Shown one piece after another: positions 1 through 12,846 of a DNA stretch of 64,000 nt (positions within the stretch are counted from its first letter, which is position 1; every line of letters starts with the position of its first letter). The stretch is taken from contig NW_006768833.1 of the NCBI RefSeq assembly GCF_000204055.1, forward strand, positions 31,478 through 95,477, given 5' to 3'. The DNA comes from Melampsora larici-populina 98AG31. Lineage: Eukaryota; Basidiomycota; Pucciniomycetes; Pucciniales; Melampsoraceae. The notes under the pieces were generated by a model. It was not told the DNA's origin. It searched no databases and saw nothing but the letters and a program-made list of their open reading frames with translations. The translations under genes and the position numbers were made by a program.

Positions 1-2721
1 GGTATTATAGTTGGTCAGAGTCTTCTTTGTGGTACATGTTCGTCGTTCAATAGCACCCATTATCCGCTCTTTTTCATGCGTGCCTGGGAAAAAGCGAGGA
101 AAGGTCTGTCAGCAAATGCATCAAAACCTGATCAATGATGATAATGACACCTACCAAGCCTCGAGCTTCCACCAACCCGGTTTTCGGGATCTAATGGCCT
201 CTGCTCTGCCCTCAAGGCCAGGAAGCGAGTCCGAACCTCGGTTTTTGCAAACCAAACCTTCAGGAACCTATCACGACCTGCCTCTGATATATTTATTCAT
301 CATTCAGTGGTCTGACCGTATTGCTTGGTCTTTAATCGAATATAACTCACCTGAAAGAGCTCTCAATATCTCCGAAGTACCCACTTTTCTACGCTGCTCG
401 GTTATCTGAGTAGCAAGATCCTGAAATCGTTGCAGACGATCAAAGGCCCGAAGTTCTTGCTGGGTATCTTCATCCCTGGTTTTCAAAGGTAATGTCAATT
501 AAAACATCGAAAATAGTATTGACATTAGTTATAAATGACTTACCAAACCTGATACATGCGATCTTCGAGGCAGAGGAGTCTTCCCAGCGCAAGCATTTGG
601 CATGTCTTGATGTCTTTAGAAGTGGCGATGTTGTGCTTCCTTTCTGAGTCCCACTGAGCCAGGAAGAATGCTTCTGTATACATTGCGCCGGGCCGATGCG
701 GATTTGGGACTTTCAACCACTTGTTCAACGTCTCGCGTGCTGCTTTGATGGTTGAGATGGTGTTTTGCAATTTCCGGTGTAGCCATTCAGCCGTGTGCTT
801 TTGGTTTCGCTCGGTTAGATAGTCACATCGAGCAGCAATAGACTGCAATCGATGCAGTCTTGTCGAAGTGCGCAATCGGGCAATTAGAGGTGTAAGGTCC
901 GACCACAATCTCTCGAGCCCTTCGCCGTCGGACAGGCCCCAAAACTATAAGAATCGAGGATTGTAATGTAGCTGACAATTCCATGAGTGTACGTAGGCAT
1001 GGAAAACCGATGTTCCCAGTATAATCCGTCGTTGGTATTCGGGTAACTTATTTTGCTATGAAACAGGAGATGGTCAACATCACGAAATGAAACTTCTCCA
1101 CTCTTACTCACCTTCCTGATGTGCTTGTCCAGCTGACAACCAATGTCGTATAGGATAGCAACGCGCAGATCGGGAAAGTCGTCCAGTAGCGACTTGATAA
1201 GAGTTAATGGGTAGTACATTCTGTGGTGATGTGACTCAATGATGAGAAATGAACAACCCGAAAAGATGTAAAGAGATGAAAAAATGAAACAACTTACTTT
1301 TTGCCGCTTTTGTATATATTAGCAAGCAATAACAGCACGTCGTGTCTACAGGCAAGTGCAAACAACCCGGTATCATCACATTTGTCCCAAGTCGAAGAGT
1401 TCCTGGTGTCGTTGGCTGTTTTATGCGATTCACCGCATGGATCCTGCAATCAACGACAATCGTCAGTTTCGTAGCTAGTGATCAAATCAAGGAGGAAACT
1501 AACATTGAGGTCCTCCTCGTCTAGCTGAAGAGGTGCTTGGTTGGGATCATTGTGCTTTGCGATTGCTGAAGGGCGTACAAAGATTGATGGGTATTGTGAC
1601 TCGTTGGGATCGTCCTTACTGGCCAGGACATTATGTCGGTGTTGGAAGTTTCCGTCCATACACACAATGATATCCGCCTCTTGATCGGACTCCTTCACTT
1701 CATTCTTTGCAGGACCAAAACAACGGCTGCAACTTTTAGCCCATAAGTCAGTGGTGGCGAGTTGGAGTCCGAGGTGGAGTACACTTTTGGCGAGGACAAT
1801 AATTCGACTATATATATTAGCAGTACTTGAGAAAGGCTGTCTCAAGTCTCGTCGTCGAGTTGCGTCAGAGCCTCGAGCTGTATCTTCTTTTGCGGATCTT
1901 CCATCGAGAAAATTCATATAACCTTCAATCCAACTCGTAGCGGCAGATACAGAAGTTTGCCACAGGTTTTGATACATCTGTAACAACGGAATGAAGAATG
2001 CGGTCCAGGGCTGTTGAGGTGATGCTGGAAGGTATCCTTGGTACACGAGTTGAACAGGTTCGGGGAGGCATTTACAGAAACGCACCGGCCTTGACACAAA
2101 TCGGTCTGCGTTGTAAGGATATGGTCAGTGTGGGTTGTGACATAGAGATAGTATACAGTAAATTAGAAGCCTACTTAACACGCCAATAAGGTCCATATTT
2201 TGATAGGTAAAGCTTGTACAGTGACAAACATCGCTTACATCGTCGAGGTAGGATTGTTTGGAGGTCCAATTCAAAGTGTTGGTTTGAGACTCGAGGTAGG
2301 CGGCTGTGAGGTGCTTTTCAATGGCTTCCCAATGCTTGCGAAGTTGCTCACGGTCGTTGGCGTATCGGATTTCACGGTGTCGAGCAACGAATTGTGCAAT
2401 AACATCGTTGGCTTCTGGTTGGAGCTGGTCTTCTACATTTCCTAGTGGTGGGTCATTCGGAAATGGAATGAACTCGGGATTGATATCATTCATATTAAGA
2501 TCCAGATCACCATGTACATCTTTTGGATTATTGTGTGGATTAGGGATAGGTATCTCGTTGTTGTTGTTGCCGGGAAGGATACCGGCAAGAAATTGTGCCC
2601 CTTGTTCAACCTCTTGTTCGTACTGTTGTTCAGCGGCTGCATCACGTTTGATTCGGCGGCGGGCAGGTTCCTTGTTAGCGTTGTCGAGATTCGAGCAGAG
2701 TTTCTTGCTTTTTCGTCCCAT
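1..2721 (-). CDS. KDZ-family transposase, 3' end outside window, contains an internal stop
   Basis: DNA transposase of the Kyakuja-Dileera-Zisupton (KDZ) class. It starts at the ATG at 2721. Exons rebuilt from splice sites: 2721-2175, 2105-1504, 1443-1298, 1220-1112, 1046-544, 475-351, 277-155, and 83 to beyond base 1; all phases join. The first two exons match the CxC1-type N-terminal region (SDVCHC, then RPVRFCKCLPEP). The catalytic part shows CMDGNFQHRH, the CRHD motif, ILYDIGCQLDKH, VFHAYVHSW and LSDGEGLERLW, all hallmarks of KDZ transposases. An in-frame TAG at 945-947 lies between NPRFL and FWGLSDGEG, so this copy cannot make a full protein unless the stop is read through or is an error. 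The element ends are not visible; the terminal repeats could lie outside the window or in the AT-rich DNA to the right. Family assignment is firm; functionality is doubtful. Confidence 0.85.
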
Positions 2722-4991
2722 GATGTTGTAGAGAATAGGCGGCTTCTGGGTGGTTTGCTGGAGAGAGTAGTGAAATGTAGGATGTGTTGCGATTACATTG
2801 AAGTGAAAGTGGTGACTTGTGCGGTTATCAGTGAGTCTGACTATCTGACTATACGATGAGGTGCATGTACCGTATACCGGTACCTTTGTACCAAGTCTAC
2901 TGAGGCTGAACCAGTGTTGTGCTGGTAGTGGGATGTATGTATGTGTAAATGGTATGTAGTGTAATGGGAAGCGATCGCATTTGAGATGCAGGCTTTACTT
3001 GCTCATAGCAGCTTAGGTCTACTCGATATCTTCTGTTATGAAAGCAGTGTATACAGAACGCGGAGGTGTCGAAGACTACCATTGACCCCTAACAACAAAC
3101 CGAACATGATTTCTAACCCGTAGGCCATCACCCATAACCAGTCAAAGGGCTCCATACAAACAGTCCGTTTTGCTGCAGATTGGCCCATACTTCTATGGGT
3201 TATACATAAACCCTTAACATTTGAGCTTAAGACCGTCCTTCCGTAAGAGTCTAGAGATCTGTTCCTAATCTGAAGTGTACTGAGTCCCATTCGAATCAAA
3301 CAAGAGACTTGCAAAAGGAAAGGCGTGATGCACAGGCTATGCAGTCGTCTTTCCAGAGGCCACAAGCATGTTTCTGTGTCGAATGAACAAAACTGTATTC
3401 TGCAAATATTCAAAAGTCTGCTGTCAAGTAGCACACTTGGGAAAACTCTTCTTTCTGGATACAATTCTTCTATTTCATTCCAACACCCTGTTTGCATCAA
3501 CCTCCTAGGGTTCTGGCATTTATCGAATGTGGAGGCCCGGCAAATTTACATAAAAAATAGATCTATGCAAAATTTGTTGTATTCCTCATGTTTTGAAACA
3601 ACAGAAAGATGTCTGCACATCATCCACAAAAAAAGATATTTGTCGTCTTTTGAGGGCACCTTTGTGTTTAATGTGATTGTCCTACTAACCCCGCAGAAAA
3701 ACTCCAAACTAAATACAAATTTATGACATATGTTTCTTGTCAGTCCTCATCTGTTGTTCTTGCATGTGATTTTGGTGCCATGCCTTTGGTCATAGTTGCT
3801 TCAATTCTTTCAAATAAATTGAGCCAATTCTTCAATAGACAAATATCAAAATCAAAAGATTATGATACTTGAGGAGTTTTGTTCAAAGACCATGTGACCT
3901 GGTACGCTATGTGCCAGGTATGTCATCTCAAATCTTAGAAATATGTTACTTCCTGAAGTCCCTGGTGGTACTTGAGATCACATGACTTTTTCAATCAAAG
4001 CTGCAAGCAAGCTTCAGAAAGCTTTAAACAATGCCATGAAATATAAATGTTTTGACAGATACAAAATCCTATGATAATCTGAGTTTAAACTTTTTATGAA
4101 CCTTACCAGAGATTTGTTTGGCATGTTTTTACATGATGATGTGACATCAAATAATCTCACAGGGTCTAAAATGGTTCTTCCTTTGAGCCTGAGGCATTGG
4201 GATTGCTCACAAGACAAAAAAATTCTTCTGCAGAGTTATACAGGTTTTGATTTTCATCAACATTGCAATAACTCTCTATGTTCATGGTTCACAAATTCAG
4301 CACTCCTCTATCAACAAAAGGCACAAGAAGATCAAATGCAAAAGTTTGAGTGAGATTGAACCATATGAATCAGGTATAATGAACTTGTTAGGCTTGTTGT
4401 GATAGACTATTTAGGCTTGAGTTTTCCATGGTTTCATGACATGTTTTGCATAGAACAATATGTCAAAGCCATGTTATACAACAGGAAAAAGCAGGTTATG
4501 TGATTCAGAATCTTATAAATCAAAGGAGATTGCACAGGATATGTGGAACAGAATTTACATAATTGCCTCTCCCTTGCAAATGTGAACCATGATCAAAATA
4601 GAGAGTTACGGGCTTAGGGACAGGTATCAGGACACCATTGGAACACAAGACCAGGAGAAACCAGTCAAGACTCAGACTTACAACAATTTCTTACTGGGCT
4701 CAAGTATTCAGATTCATCTGATGAATGAAAGTATTTGGATTTATCTGATGAATGAGACTTGCGCCTACCAAGTGCAGCAATCTCTCATAACACTATGAAA
4801 TTTATGATAGAATGAATTTCACAGTATTCAAAGTTTGGAAGCTTCATAACTTCTGATAGGTCAGACTACGTTCACATCCCTAGTTGATAAAAACATTACA
4901 AAAAAATTATCATATTATATTCATGAGTCACCCAAACAGATATAATAATTGTATGACAAACAAAGAAGATGGTATAAGATAATTTTCTAGC

Positions 4992-5231
4992 ATGAGTAAG
5001 GAGTTGTATGAGAGATTGGGAAGATTAAGCCAAGCAATCCTTCTGAACTCAAGTACTACTAACAAGACAGAGGAGCTGAAGGTAGTGCTGTCTAACCTCA
5101 GAAGGAATGATGAGGTAGGTAGTACAAACTCTGTGTCAATCTTTGGATTAATTGGACTTGGTATGAGGTACTTGGATGTAGTGCATAAGACTGATAAGAA
5201 AGTAGAGACTAAGACAGCTGTAGGATCATGA
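4992..5231 (+). CDS. Small hypothetical ORF, 79 aa, doubtful
   Basis: An ATG-initiated open frame (MSKELYERLGRLSQA...) of 79 codons in AT-rich DNA. It is lysine- and serine-rich, has no signal peptide and resembles no family I know. The N-terminal third could form a helix. It could be a fragment of a decayed repeat gene. It is listed only because it is one of the few ATG-started frames with a protein-like composition in this gene-poor stretch. Confidence 0.15.
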   Translation: MSKELYERLGRLSQAILLNSSTTNKTEELKVVLSNLRRNDEVGSTNSVSIFGLIGLGMRYLDVVHKTDKKVETKTAVGS

Positions 5232-5734
5232 AAAATGCAAGAGGTAAGTGTTCAAAGACAGTTGTGAGGTAATCAAGACCAAGGTTTCTGATTCCTGATC
5301 TGCCAATATAAACCTCAAGATTGCCAAACTCCCAGTTTGAACATTTCAGAGATCCAGAGTAACAGTGGCCGCACACAAAGAGTTGAGGATGAATCAAGAT
5401 GAGAGTAGCTCTTGGATATCATTAAGAGATGAATGTCTCTGTCATATACCTTTTGAATAAATTCTAAATAGTTTAAGAGTCTTGTGTATTTCATATCAAT
5501 TGGTTGGTGTTCATATTTAGTAGAACTAGTGATTTTCAAAAAGCCCATAACTACAGCATATGATGATTTCCAAAAGTTGTAAAAAGCTACCTAATCAAGC
5601 TGCTGACACTGTGAGTTGATGAAGAAGATCCATTTGACCACCCTACTTCAAGTAAAATCAGAATCCAGTTCATGAAAAGCCCAAAAGAATGTAGAATTGA
5701 TATAAAAACTAGGGAAAGTGCCTACAATGATGTT

Positions 5735-6159
5735 CTAGATAGCGTATGGAGTCTCACAGAAAATAGGGCAGGAGTATTCAAGATGGTGTGATTCCAAACA
5801 AATCAAGCAACACTTGTGAAGCCAATGAGTATGATGGCCGGGAAACTTGATGTAACACTTGCCCACTTCAAGAGCACCAACACAGCTTGGACACTGGCTG
5901 TGTTTGTCTGTAGATGATCTTGACTTGACTTGAAGAATGTGAGAGGATTTGGCCAAGGGACGTACAAGAATGTAGAGACAAGCCATTCATCAAGTTGATC
6001 AGGAGCAGGAAGAAGAACATCAAGATGAATTTCAAAGTGAGCATCATCAGAAATTGCTGCAAGTTCAATGAGATGTGACTGTTCATTTACAGCATGGCAT
6101 TCCAACTCTGAAGATTTCCGGTCTCCCAGTATGGGATGCTCTTGAGATCCTAAATCCAA
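5735..6159 (-). pseudogene. Cys/His-rich gene remnant, possible zinc-binding domain
   Basis: Two overlapping minus-strand frames could be joined by a 47-nt intron (donor GTACGT near 5965, acceptor TCAAG near 5918) or by a frameshift. The upstream frame is acidic (HLDVLLPAPDQLDEWLVS). The downstream frame contains a dense Cys/His cluster: HSQCPSC, GKCYIKFPGHHTHWLHKCC, CLESHHLEYSC. The spacing suggests a metal-binding fold of RING or LIM type, but no catalytic domain is attached and no start is clear. It may be a fragment of a rust-specific gene family or of a transposon. Function unknown. Confidence 0.25.
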
Positions 6160-9137
6160 GCTTTGGTGTACAACAAGGTCTGAATTGAACCAGGTACAAC
6201 TCTTGTCAAATGGGCGCCAAGAGGGTCTTTGAATTTGTCAAATACACTATGGGCCAAAATGATTGATTTTAATAGTTGCTTGTAATTTTTGTCAATGGGT
6301 TGAAGTTCCGCCATTTAAAAGAGCTGAGGTTATAAAGTCAAGAGTGGGTTTTGGAAGTTTAGATGTAGGAAGTGAAAGGTGTTCAGGAGATCAAGAAAGG
6401 TTTTGTGGAATGATTTTGATGAAGGTTCTTTTTTAAGACAGGAGGAGGAAGTTGTTGTCAGATGGTCTTTGAACGGAGTGTATGTTACCACCAAAGCTGA
6501 TCCATCTGAGAATCTAGGACTTGAGCAAAACCTCAGCACTCTTTTAAAAGTATTACCCCCTTTTGCATACCCCAATATTCTAATGTTCTGGATATCATTT
6601 AGCATTTCTAATAATGTTCAGTTATATATCCTGTACAAGTTGAAAGGTCAATATTTTCAGAAAAATGTGACACATTTCTAGCTACACAAATTTTGCTTGT
6701 GATTGTGATCAAGAGGCTTTATCAAAAATTTGAACCAACATGATGGAGTGGTTACCTATGAGACTAAATTTAAGATTCTTCCTTATAGATGTTCTTCTTG
6801 TTGGTTAAACCAAAAACCAATTTATAACATGCACTACACAATAAGGATTTCCCAATCACTAGGTAGTCTGTTCAAGCTGGCCACGCTCAACAAAAAGAAA
6901 TGTGTCACTACTTATTTGCATTTTCAATCAAACATTGTAGGATCTATCATTGTTTCCTTATTGTGGTGAATTGGTACCCATTATTAAAGAACTTATGATT
7001 CTATTTTATCTATATATCCCATTACTATTGGCTTGACCCACCCAACAAAGGATTGATAAGGTGAGCTGAATGTTCTTGTTTTCCCAAACACTATGTATGA
7101 CATATTGATTGTATGTGAGTGAAGTCCCAAGATTGTGACTTGAAACTTGGACCTATTGCAGTACTTTCAGACAGCCACATAATATACATACATGCTGTCA
7201 GAAGATAAGTCAAAACCTCCTTCTTGACAAACAAAACTTGATAACAGTGACCATCTAAAATTAATTCACATTTCATTGAGGGTCTGCAAGCAGGTGGATA
7301 AGAAAGATTCAACAACACAACCTGGGCAAAAGCCAGCAAAGTAACGTCTGTGAAAGGAACAAGCATTGTTTAATAAAGCAGGGCTTTTTCAATTGGCAGA
7401 CACCCATGAACTCATTCAAATTGTAGAATTATCAGAAGCTCAGTGAGGGTGACAAGCCCAGGTTATGCAACTTCCAATATCAAACCTCACATCAAATTTG
7501 TTTGAAACTCCAAACCATGTAAGTCTCTACATCTCAACACTATAATTGGTTGCTCGTTTGCTATCCAATTTCCCTCTCTCTTATTGAATAAAATCAATGG
7601 TATTGGAAATGATTCAAGCCAAAGGCCAAGCCTTGGATGGCACTTGAAGAGTAACATGTCTATGAGTTACAGCAGATAGAGCTCTGAAGCTTGGGACCTC
7701 ACAGGCCACATCAAATGTTGGCAAGAATACATAGGTGGGGACTTCATTTTTCAAGAGACGTGCACTTGCTTTCTGCCCAAACTATGGCTCTCATGGACAC
7801 TGAAGAAGATCAAAGAGACTTGCACTTGTGGTTTGCCCTGACTTCTGTCCAAAAGGCTATATTCCTAACTGACAGTAATTTGACGGTCTGAGAGGCTTGA
7901 TTATGTGTAATCTTGCGCATTGTGGAGCCACTTTTTTGCTGAAAGGAAGAAGTTGACCATCCTTTTTTCCATGGAAGTTTGCCTTGGCTGCACATTTGGT
8001 CAAAAGTTTTGATCCTTGTAAACCTTGATCAAAATTTCTAATGAGACAAACATCAACTCAATTTGAGCAGCTCTCTGGTAGTACTAAGGCAACTGTACAG
8101 TGATCTAGTGCTTATTGATGCATGATTGTCTGCTTGTTGATCAAAGAAATGCTTTCAAAGAGCTGCCAAGGTGGTACACATAGGGATCTTGATGTATGCT
8201 GTCATTGGTTTATTCAAGTCCTCATAGCCTTGAAAGACAAGGCTGAAAGACACCTTGTACCCTCTGGGTTGTAGTTCACACAATGAGAAGTATTGCCAAT
8301 GAATTTGGTAGTGGCTAACATATGATGTAAGATAAATCGTCAATCCGAGATCTGAACAGTTCCATCGTCAGGAATGAGTCAAATCGCATGATGCATTTCT
8401 TCACCAGCAGACGCCGAAGACTTCCACAAAGCTCCAGAGAACAATATTTCCAATTACGTCCTGGACTTTGTGGGTATTTGCCTGGCCCTAAAACGCTTAA
8501 TCTATGATCGAGTTCCTTCTACCTCCTTTCTCGCTTGGAGACATGCTAAATGGGTCAGCCTAAGCTTACAATAAACCCAAGCACTCCGGTATCATTGTTT
8601 TTGACCATAGAGAGCGTATGGGAGAGGAGAGGTAACGATTGATAAAGGTTGAAGTCACATCACGCGAGAGGTGCACCGTGCCACCGACGCGGCTTAGTCT
8701 AGCTTCAACACATTCGAGTCAAAACATTCTCGACTCAGTTTCGGACCGAATCTAGAGCCCAAGTTTGTCGATTCAGTATTTTTCGTTTCGGTTTTTCGAG
8801 CAAGAAGAAGATAAGGTGGCCTAGTGTTGACACTTATAACAACGATCGATGAAGTTTTCAAGCGAAAGAATGGCATTGGCAGATGCTGTTTGCTTCAAGA
8901 GCTCAAGTCCCACCTGCCTTGGGCCGTGAGCCATAACTCTCAGAGCTGAATCCGAATTGGCACACCGGTCACAGACCCCATGAGCATTACCCGAGGTCAG
9001 GTATCCGCGTACCGAGATTCCAGAGATAGCGAAACAGCTCTGAGCGTCAGCGTCAGGCGCGCATGATGAGGCTTGCTCCAATTCAATCACGGTGAACCAC
9101 ACGATCGATCGTCATCAAGTCCTCTCCCAACTGAAGT

Positions 9138-11061
9138 ATGCCTACCAGCTCTCGTTACTATCATCTCGACAAGATTCTTGATCAGCCTGGTCCATCCACT
9201 GACTCCAGCTTCGATGCGGGTTCCGGAGTGAGTCGTCAGATCTGATCCATTAACTATTGATTTTGATTTGATGGCTGATGTACTATTGAAGTTTAGGTGA
9301 AAGAATTCTTACGTAATACGTGTCAGGTTTTAGTTATTGGCGCGGGTGGTTTAGGATGTAAACCATTCACCTCTCAGGATTTTTCCACTTCCCCTTCATA
9401 TCAAGAACTGAGAAATGGAAAACGCTTGGAAACTGTTTTTGATCAGGCGAGATTCTTCAAAATTTAGCCCTCTTAGGTTTCACGAATGTGCACGTAATTG
9501 ACATGGATACCATCGATATCAGTAATCTCAATCGACAATTTCTCTTTCGGTATGATACCTTTATCCGAACCTCTAAAATTTTGACTTTGTTGTGTTGGAG
9601 TCTGGACTGACTATTTGATTCAACCACAGTCAAAAGGATGTAGGCCGGCCCAAAGCAGAAGTTGCTGCAGAGTTTATCAGTCGACGTGTACCGCAATGTA
9701 AAGTGACACCGTCAGTACATGAAACTATACGTCGATACATTTTGCAGAAGGATAGTTGATGACTGATTTGGTTTGATAATAGACATTACTGTAAAATTCA
9801 AGACAAGGATGACGCATTTTACATGACCTTCAACTTGATCATCTGTGGTCTCGATTCGGTACCTGCGCGTCGTTGGATCAATGCCACCTTGGTAAACTTG
9901 GTCGATCCAGAAAACCCCGAGAGTTTAAAGCCTTTGATTGATGGAGGCACCGAGGGTATGTATTACACTTTTGAAATTACATTCTTATAAGATTAAAGGA
10001 AGTTTTTTTATCCATCAGGCTTCAAGGGTCAATCTCGAGTGATCTTACCTACCATCACATCATGTTACGAGTGTTCTTTGGATATGTTAACACCTCAAAC
10101 TGCGTTTCCAATCTGTACAATTGCCAATACACCTAGACTACCCGAACATTGCATTGAATGGGCAAGTGTACTAGAGTGGCCACGAGTCATGAAAGGTACA
10201 TCACTTTTGTAATCATCTTATCCATGTGTTTGTCAGCTATTCTGATGTCGATTTTTACGTAGATCTTAAGATTGATGGTGATAATCCTGATCATATACAG
10301 TGGCTTTTTGAAAAAGCTTCAGAGAGAGCAGACGCTCATAAGATCACGGGTGTTACCTGGAGTTTAACACAAGGCGTGGTGAAAAATATCATCCCTGCTA
10401 TAGCCAGTACCAATGCTATCATTGCAGGTGTGTAACGCGATATTGACCTTCTGTTTGAATTTCTTGATGAGATGACTGATCATACCTTGATCTCTTCCTA
10501 GCCAGCTGCTGTAATGAGGCTTTCAAACTTGCGACCACTTCTGCTCCATATCTGCAGAATTACATGTAAATTATTTGCTTCTTCTCTACGTAGGAGGGTT
10601 CGATGAGACTAACCAATCTGCTTCTAAATATCTAGGATGTATACAGGGAATGAATCGGTCTATACTTATACCTTTGAGCATGAACAAAAACCTGAATGTC
10701 CTGTCTGTGGTGGTGAATCGATCGACGTGAGCTTAAGTAAGGATTGGCTTTTGGAGCGATTGCTTGAATATTTGATTGAACGACAGGACTTGTAAGTATC
10801 ATATCACTTCTCACTAGTTAGTTATATGATCATTCGTAATTGACTAGATGAATGATGTGTTTATTTTTCAGTCAAATGAAACAACCTTCACTCTCAACAG
10901 ATAAAGGATCTTTATTCTTTCAGAGCCCTCCTCAACTTCGACAAGCTACCGAAGGCAATCTTAAGAAAAAGCTTCATGAACTGTTGGCTGATGGTGAACA
11001 GGTTACTGTCACTGATCCCAATTTACCCTTTAGTCTTAACCTTCGTGTAACCTTGAAATGA
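9138..11061 (+). CDS. UBA3: NEDD8-activating enzyme E1 catalytic subunit UBA3
   Basis: Catalytic half of the heterodimeric E1 that adenylates NEDD8/Rub1 and passes it to Ubc12 for cullin neddylation. Ten exons: 9138-9227, 9297-9357, 9447-9549, 9630-9710, 9783-9955, 10019-10195, 10263-10427, 10502-10565, 10636-10791, 10872-11061; they sum to 420 codons (419 aa), close to the usual size. Visible motifs: nucleotide-binding [40 protein letters not shown], the catalytic cysteine in [16 protein letters not shown], zinc-ligand pairs CYEC and CPVC, and [18 protein letters not shown]. The C-terminal 80 residues fit the ubiquitin-fold domain that binds the E2. The start is the first ATG after an in-frame TGA three bases upstream of its preceding codon. 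The N-terminus is shorter than in animals, which is common in fungi. No anomalies seen. Confidence 0.96.
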
Positions 11062-12846
11062 ATAATTTTCGTGCAAAATGAAAAGACTGTAGCTTTGGAG
11101 TCATTTGAAATGTGAATCTTGGATTTTACTCGTCAAGGAGATGGCGGAGGTGTTTGATCAACATTGGTCACTTGTGATTCAAGCGTCAACCAGATAGAGC
11201 AGCTCATTTTGGTCTTTGATCAAGTCGAGCTCCGTGGAGCTTCCGACAGTCATTATCAAGGGTCATCTTGGGTGAAGGCATACTCAACAGACATGTAAAT
11301 AAATATGCCAAGATATTTGCTAATGTGTGCGACAGATCGAGGATGAACTTTGAGAAAATGTTTGGGAAAAGGGTTGTCTGTTGCATTCTTTTACATCTTT
11401 ACAAAGGCTATATACAAGGTGAACCGTGTCAAAAAAAGTGAAAATGAAACAAAGTATGTCCCCGGGCTTGTAGTACTATTTCCGACCACTAAATCTCGAC
11501 GTGAGAACAGGCTGGAGAAGCGTGGAAGCCGGAGAGATTAAATTTGCCACCTCTTTCTTGCAATGTGCAAACCAAATCATAGAATCATATGAAAGCAGAT
11601 GTTGAACTACCTTGATGAAGATTGGTTGCGCTACCCTTTTGAGGTCTCTCAATTAAGAACCTTTGTACAAAGGATGTAATTGAGAACATTGCGGGTGGAA
11701 AGGATTGTTAAGGGGTAAAAATAGGCAAGGGAAATGGGGATATAGGAAGAAAGGATCGTTGGATGATAATTGGTGTTCGTTGACTGATTCATCGAGTTGA
11801 AAGAGCTCATCGTGCTTTTGAAATGAGTTGAGCGTGAGGGTTCATTCAGTCAGCTAATCGTTGATGAAGGACAAATAAAAATAAGATTTCATCGGGCATT
11901 TGAAGTTATCAGATTGACAATTTCGAAGCTTGCATGGTTGGAGGTGTGAGGCCAGACAGCGGAACAGCAGTACAACGGTTTATAAACGAGTACACAAAAA
12001 GGCTCACTTGTGGGCCGACTTGGCTTCGCCGCAGTAGCTGATCACACATGCCCGCAGCCCTATCTTTGGAAGTGGTTGAGGTTTCCAAAGTCGCCTCAGC
12101 GTCAGACCAGCTCTGTTCCTTTACAGCCTTCTAAGTTCTTTGAGCTATTCGGTGTCTTCCTTGGTCCTATTTGTTGATTTATTCGTCATACTAAGTACTT
12201 GATTGTCATCTTCGTTCAAACTCTCTTAACTCCTTCTCTAGTCTCCCTATGGGTTTTCTACTTTGCGTATTTATTTTGACGATTCCGAAATCCGAGTGAT
12301 GTCAGCCTTCCGCGAAACGGGGTTCCAACCGAATTTCCTAGGTTTATAAAAACAAATGAGTCATCTCGAAAACTCTTTGCGATCCCTATTCATGGGTTAT
12401 TGATGGTAATCCGAGGTGGATGGCCCATTGATGTCATATCGACAAAGGGGATTCATGAATAAAGCCCGAAAGAAATGAAGAGATAGAAAATAATCAGTGA
12501 TCGATGCAATGTTCCAATATTTTCACAAAGCTGATCGAAGTGAATGATAAATTTAGGATTAAGATCACCATTTTGAGATATTTTATGAATGAATGATCCA
12601 AGATCCATCAAGACCTTTGAAGGAAATACGAAGGAATTCTCATTTAGTTGAGATTAATGGGGAATCATACTAAGATGAGAAAAACGACTTTGACGATTCG
12701 AGCTCAAAGATATAATAAGAATCCTTTGCATCTGGGTCAGATTATCTTTCTTCAGATCACAATCAAATACTCATCCTCATCAAGATAAAACCCAACTCTT
12801 CTTACTCTTTACTCGTCCATTTTCTTCTATCAAAGCACATCAAAAA
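11062..12846. other. Intergenic region between UBA3 and the first alcohol dehydrogenase
   Basis: About 1.8 kb with no gene I can support. Open frames are short and lack motifs. It should contain the UBA3 3' region and the promoter of the alcohol dehydrogenase; a pyrimidine-rich stretch at about 12745-12840 lies directly before the ADH start, as is usual for basidiomycete leaders. No repeats were recognised. Confidence 0.5.

Larger units (their letters stand above)
2722..9137. other. AT-rich gene-poor region
   Basis: About 6.4 kb with no convincing gene. Open frames are short (mostly under 120 codons), do not join across plausible splice sites into recognisable proteins, and lack family motifs. 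Two weak candidates, at 4992-5231 and 5735-6159, are listed separately. The base composition and decayed look suggest old repeat DNA, but no element ends or target duplications were found. The last few hundred bases must include the UBA3 promoter. Confidence 0.5.

Noticed and set aside
8821..9102. 93-codon minus-strand frame with several cysteines just before UBA3
   Set aside because: It starts with GTG, has no ATG or signal peptide, and overlaps the expected UBA3 promoter; no family motif.
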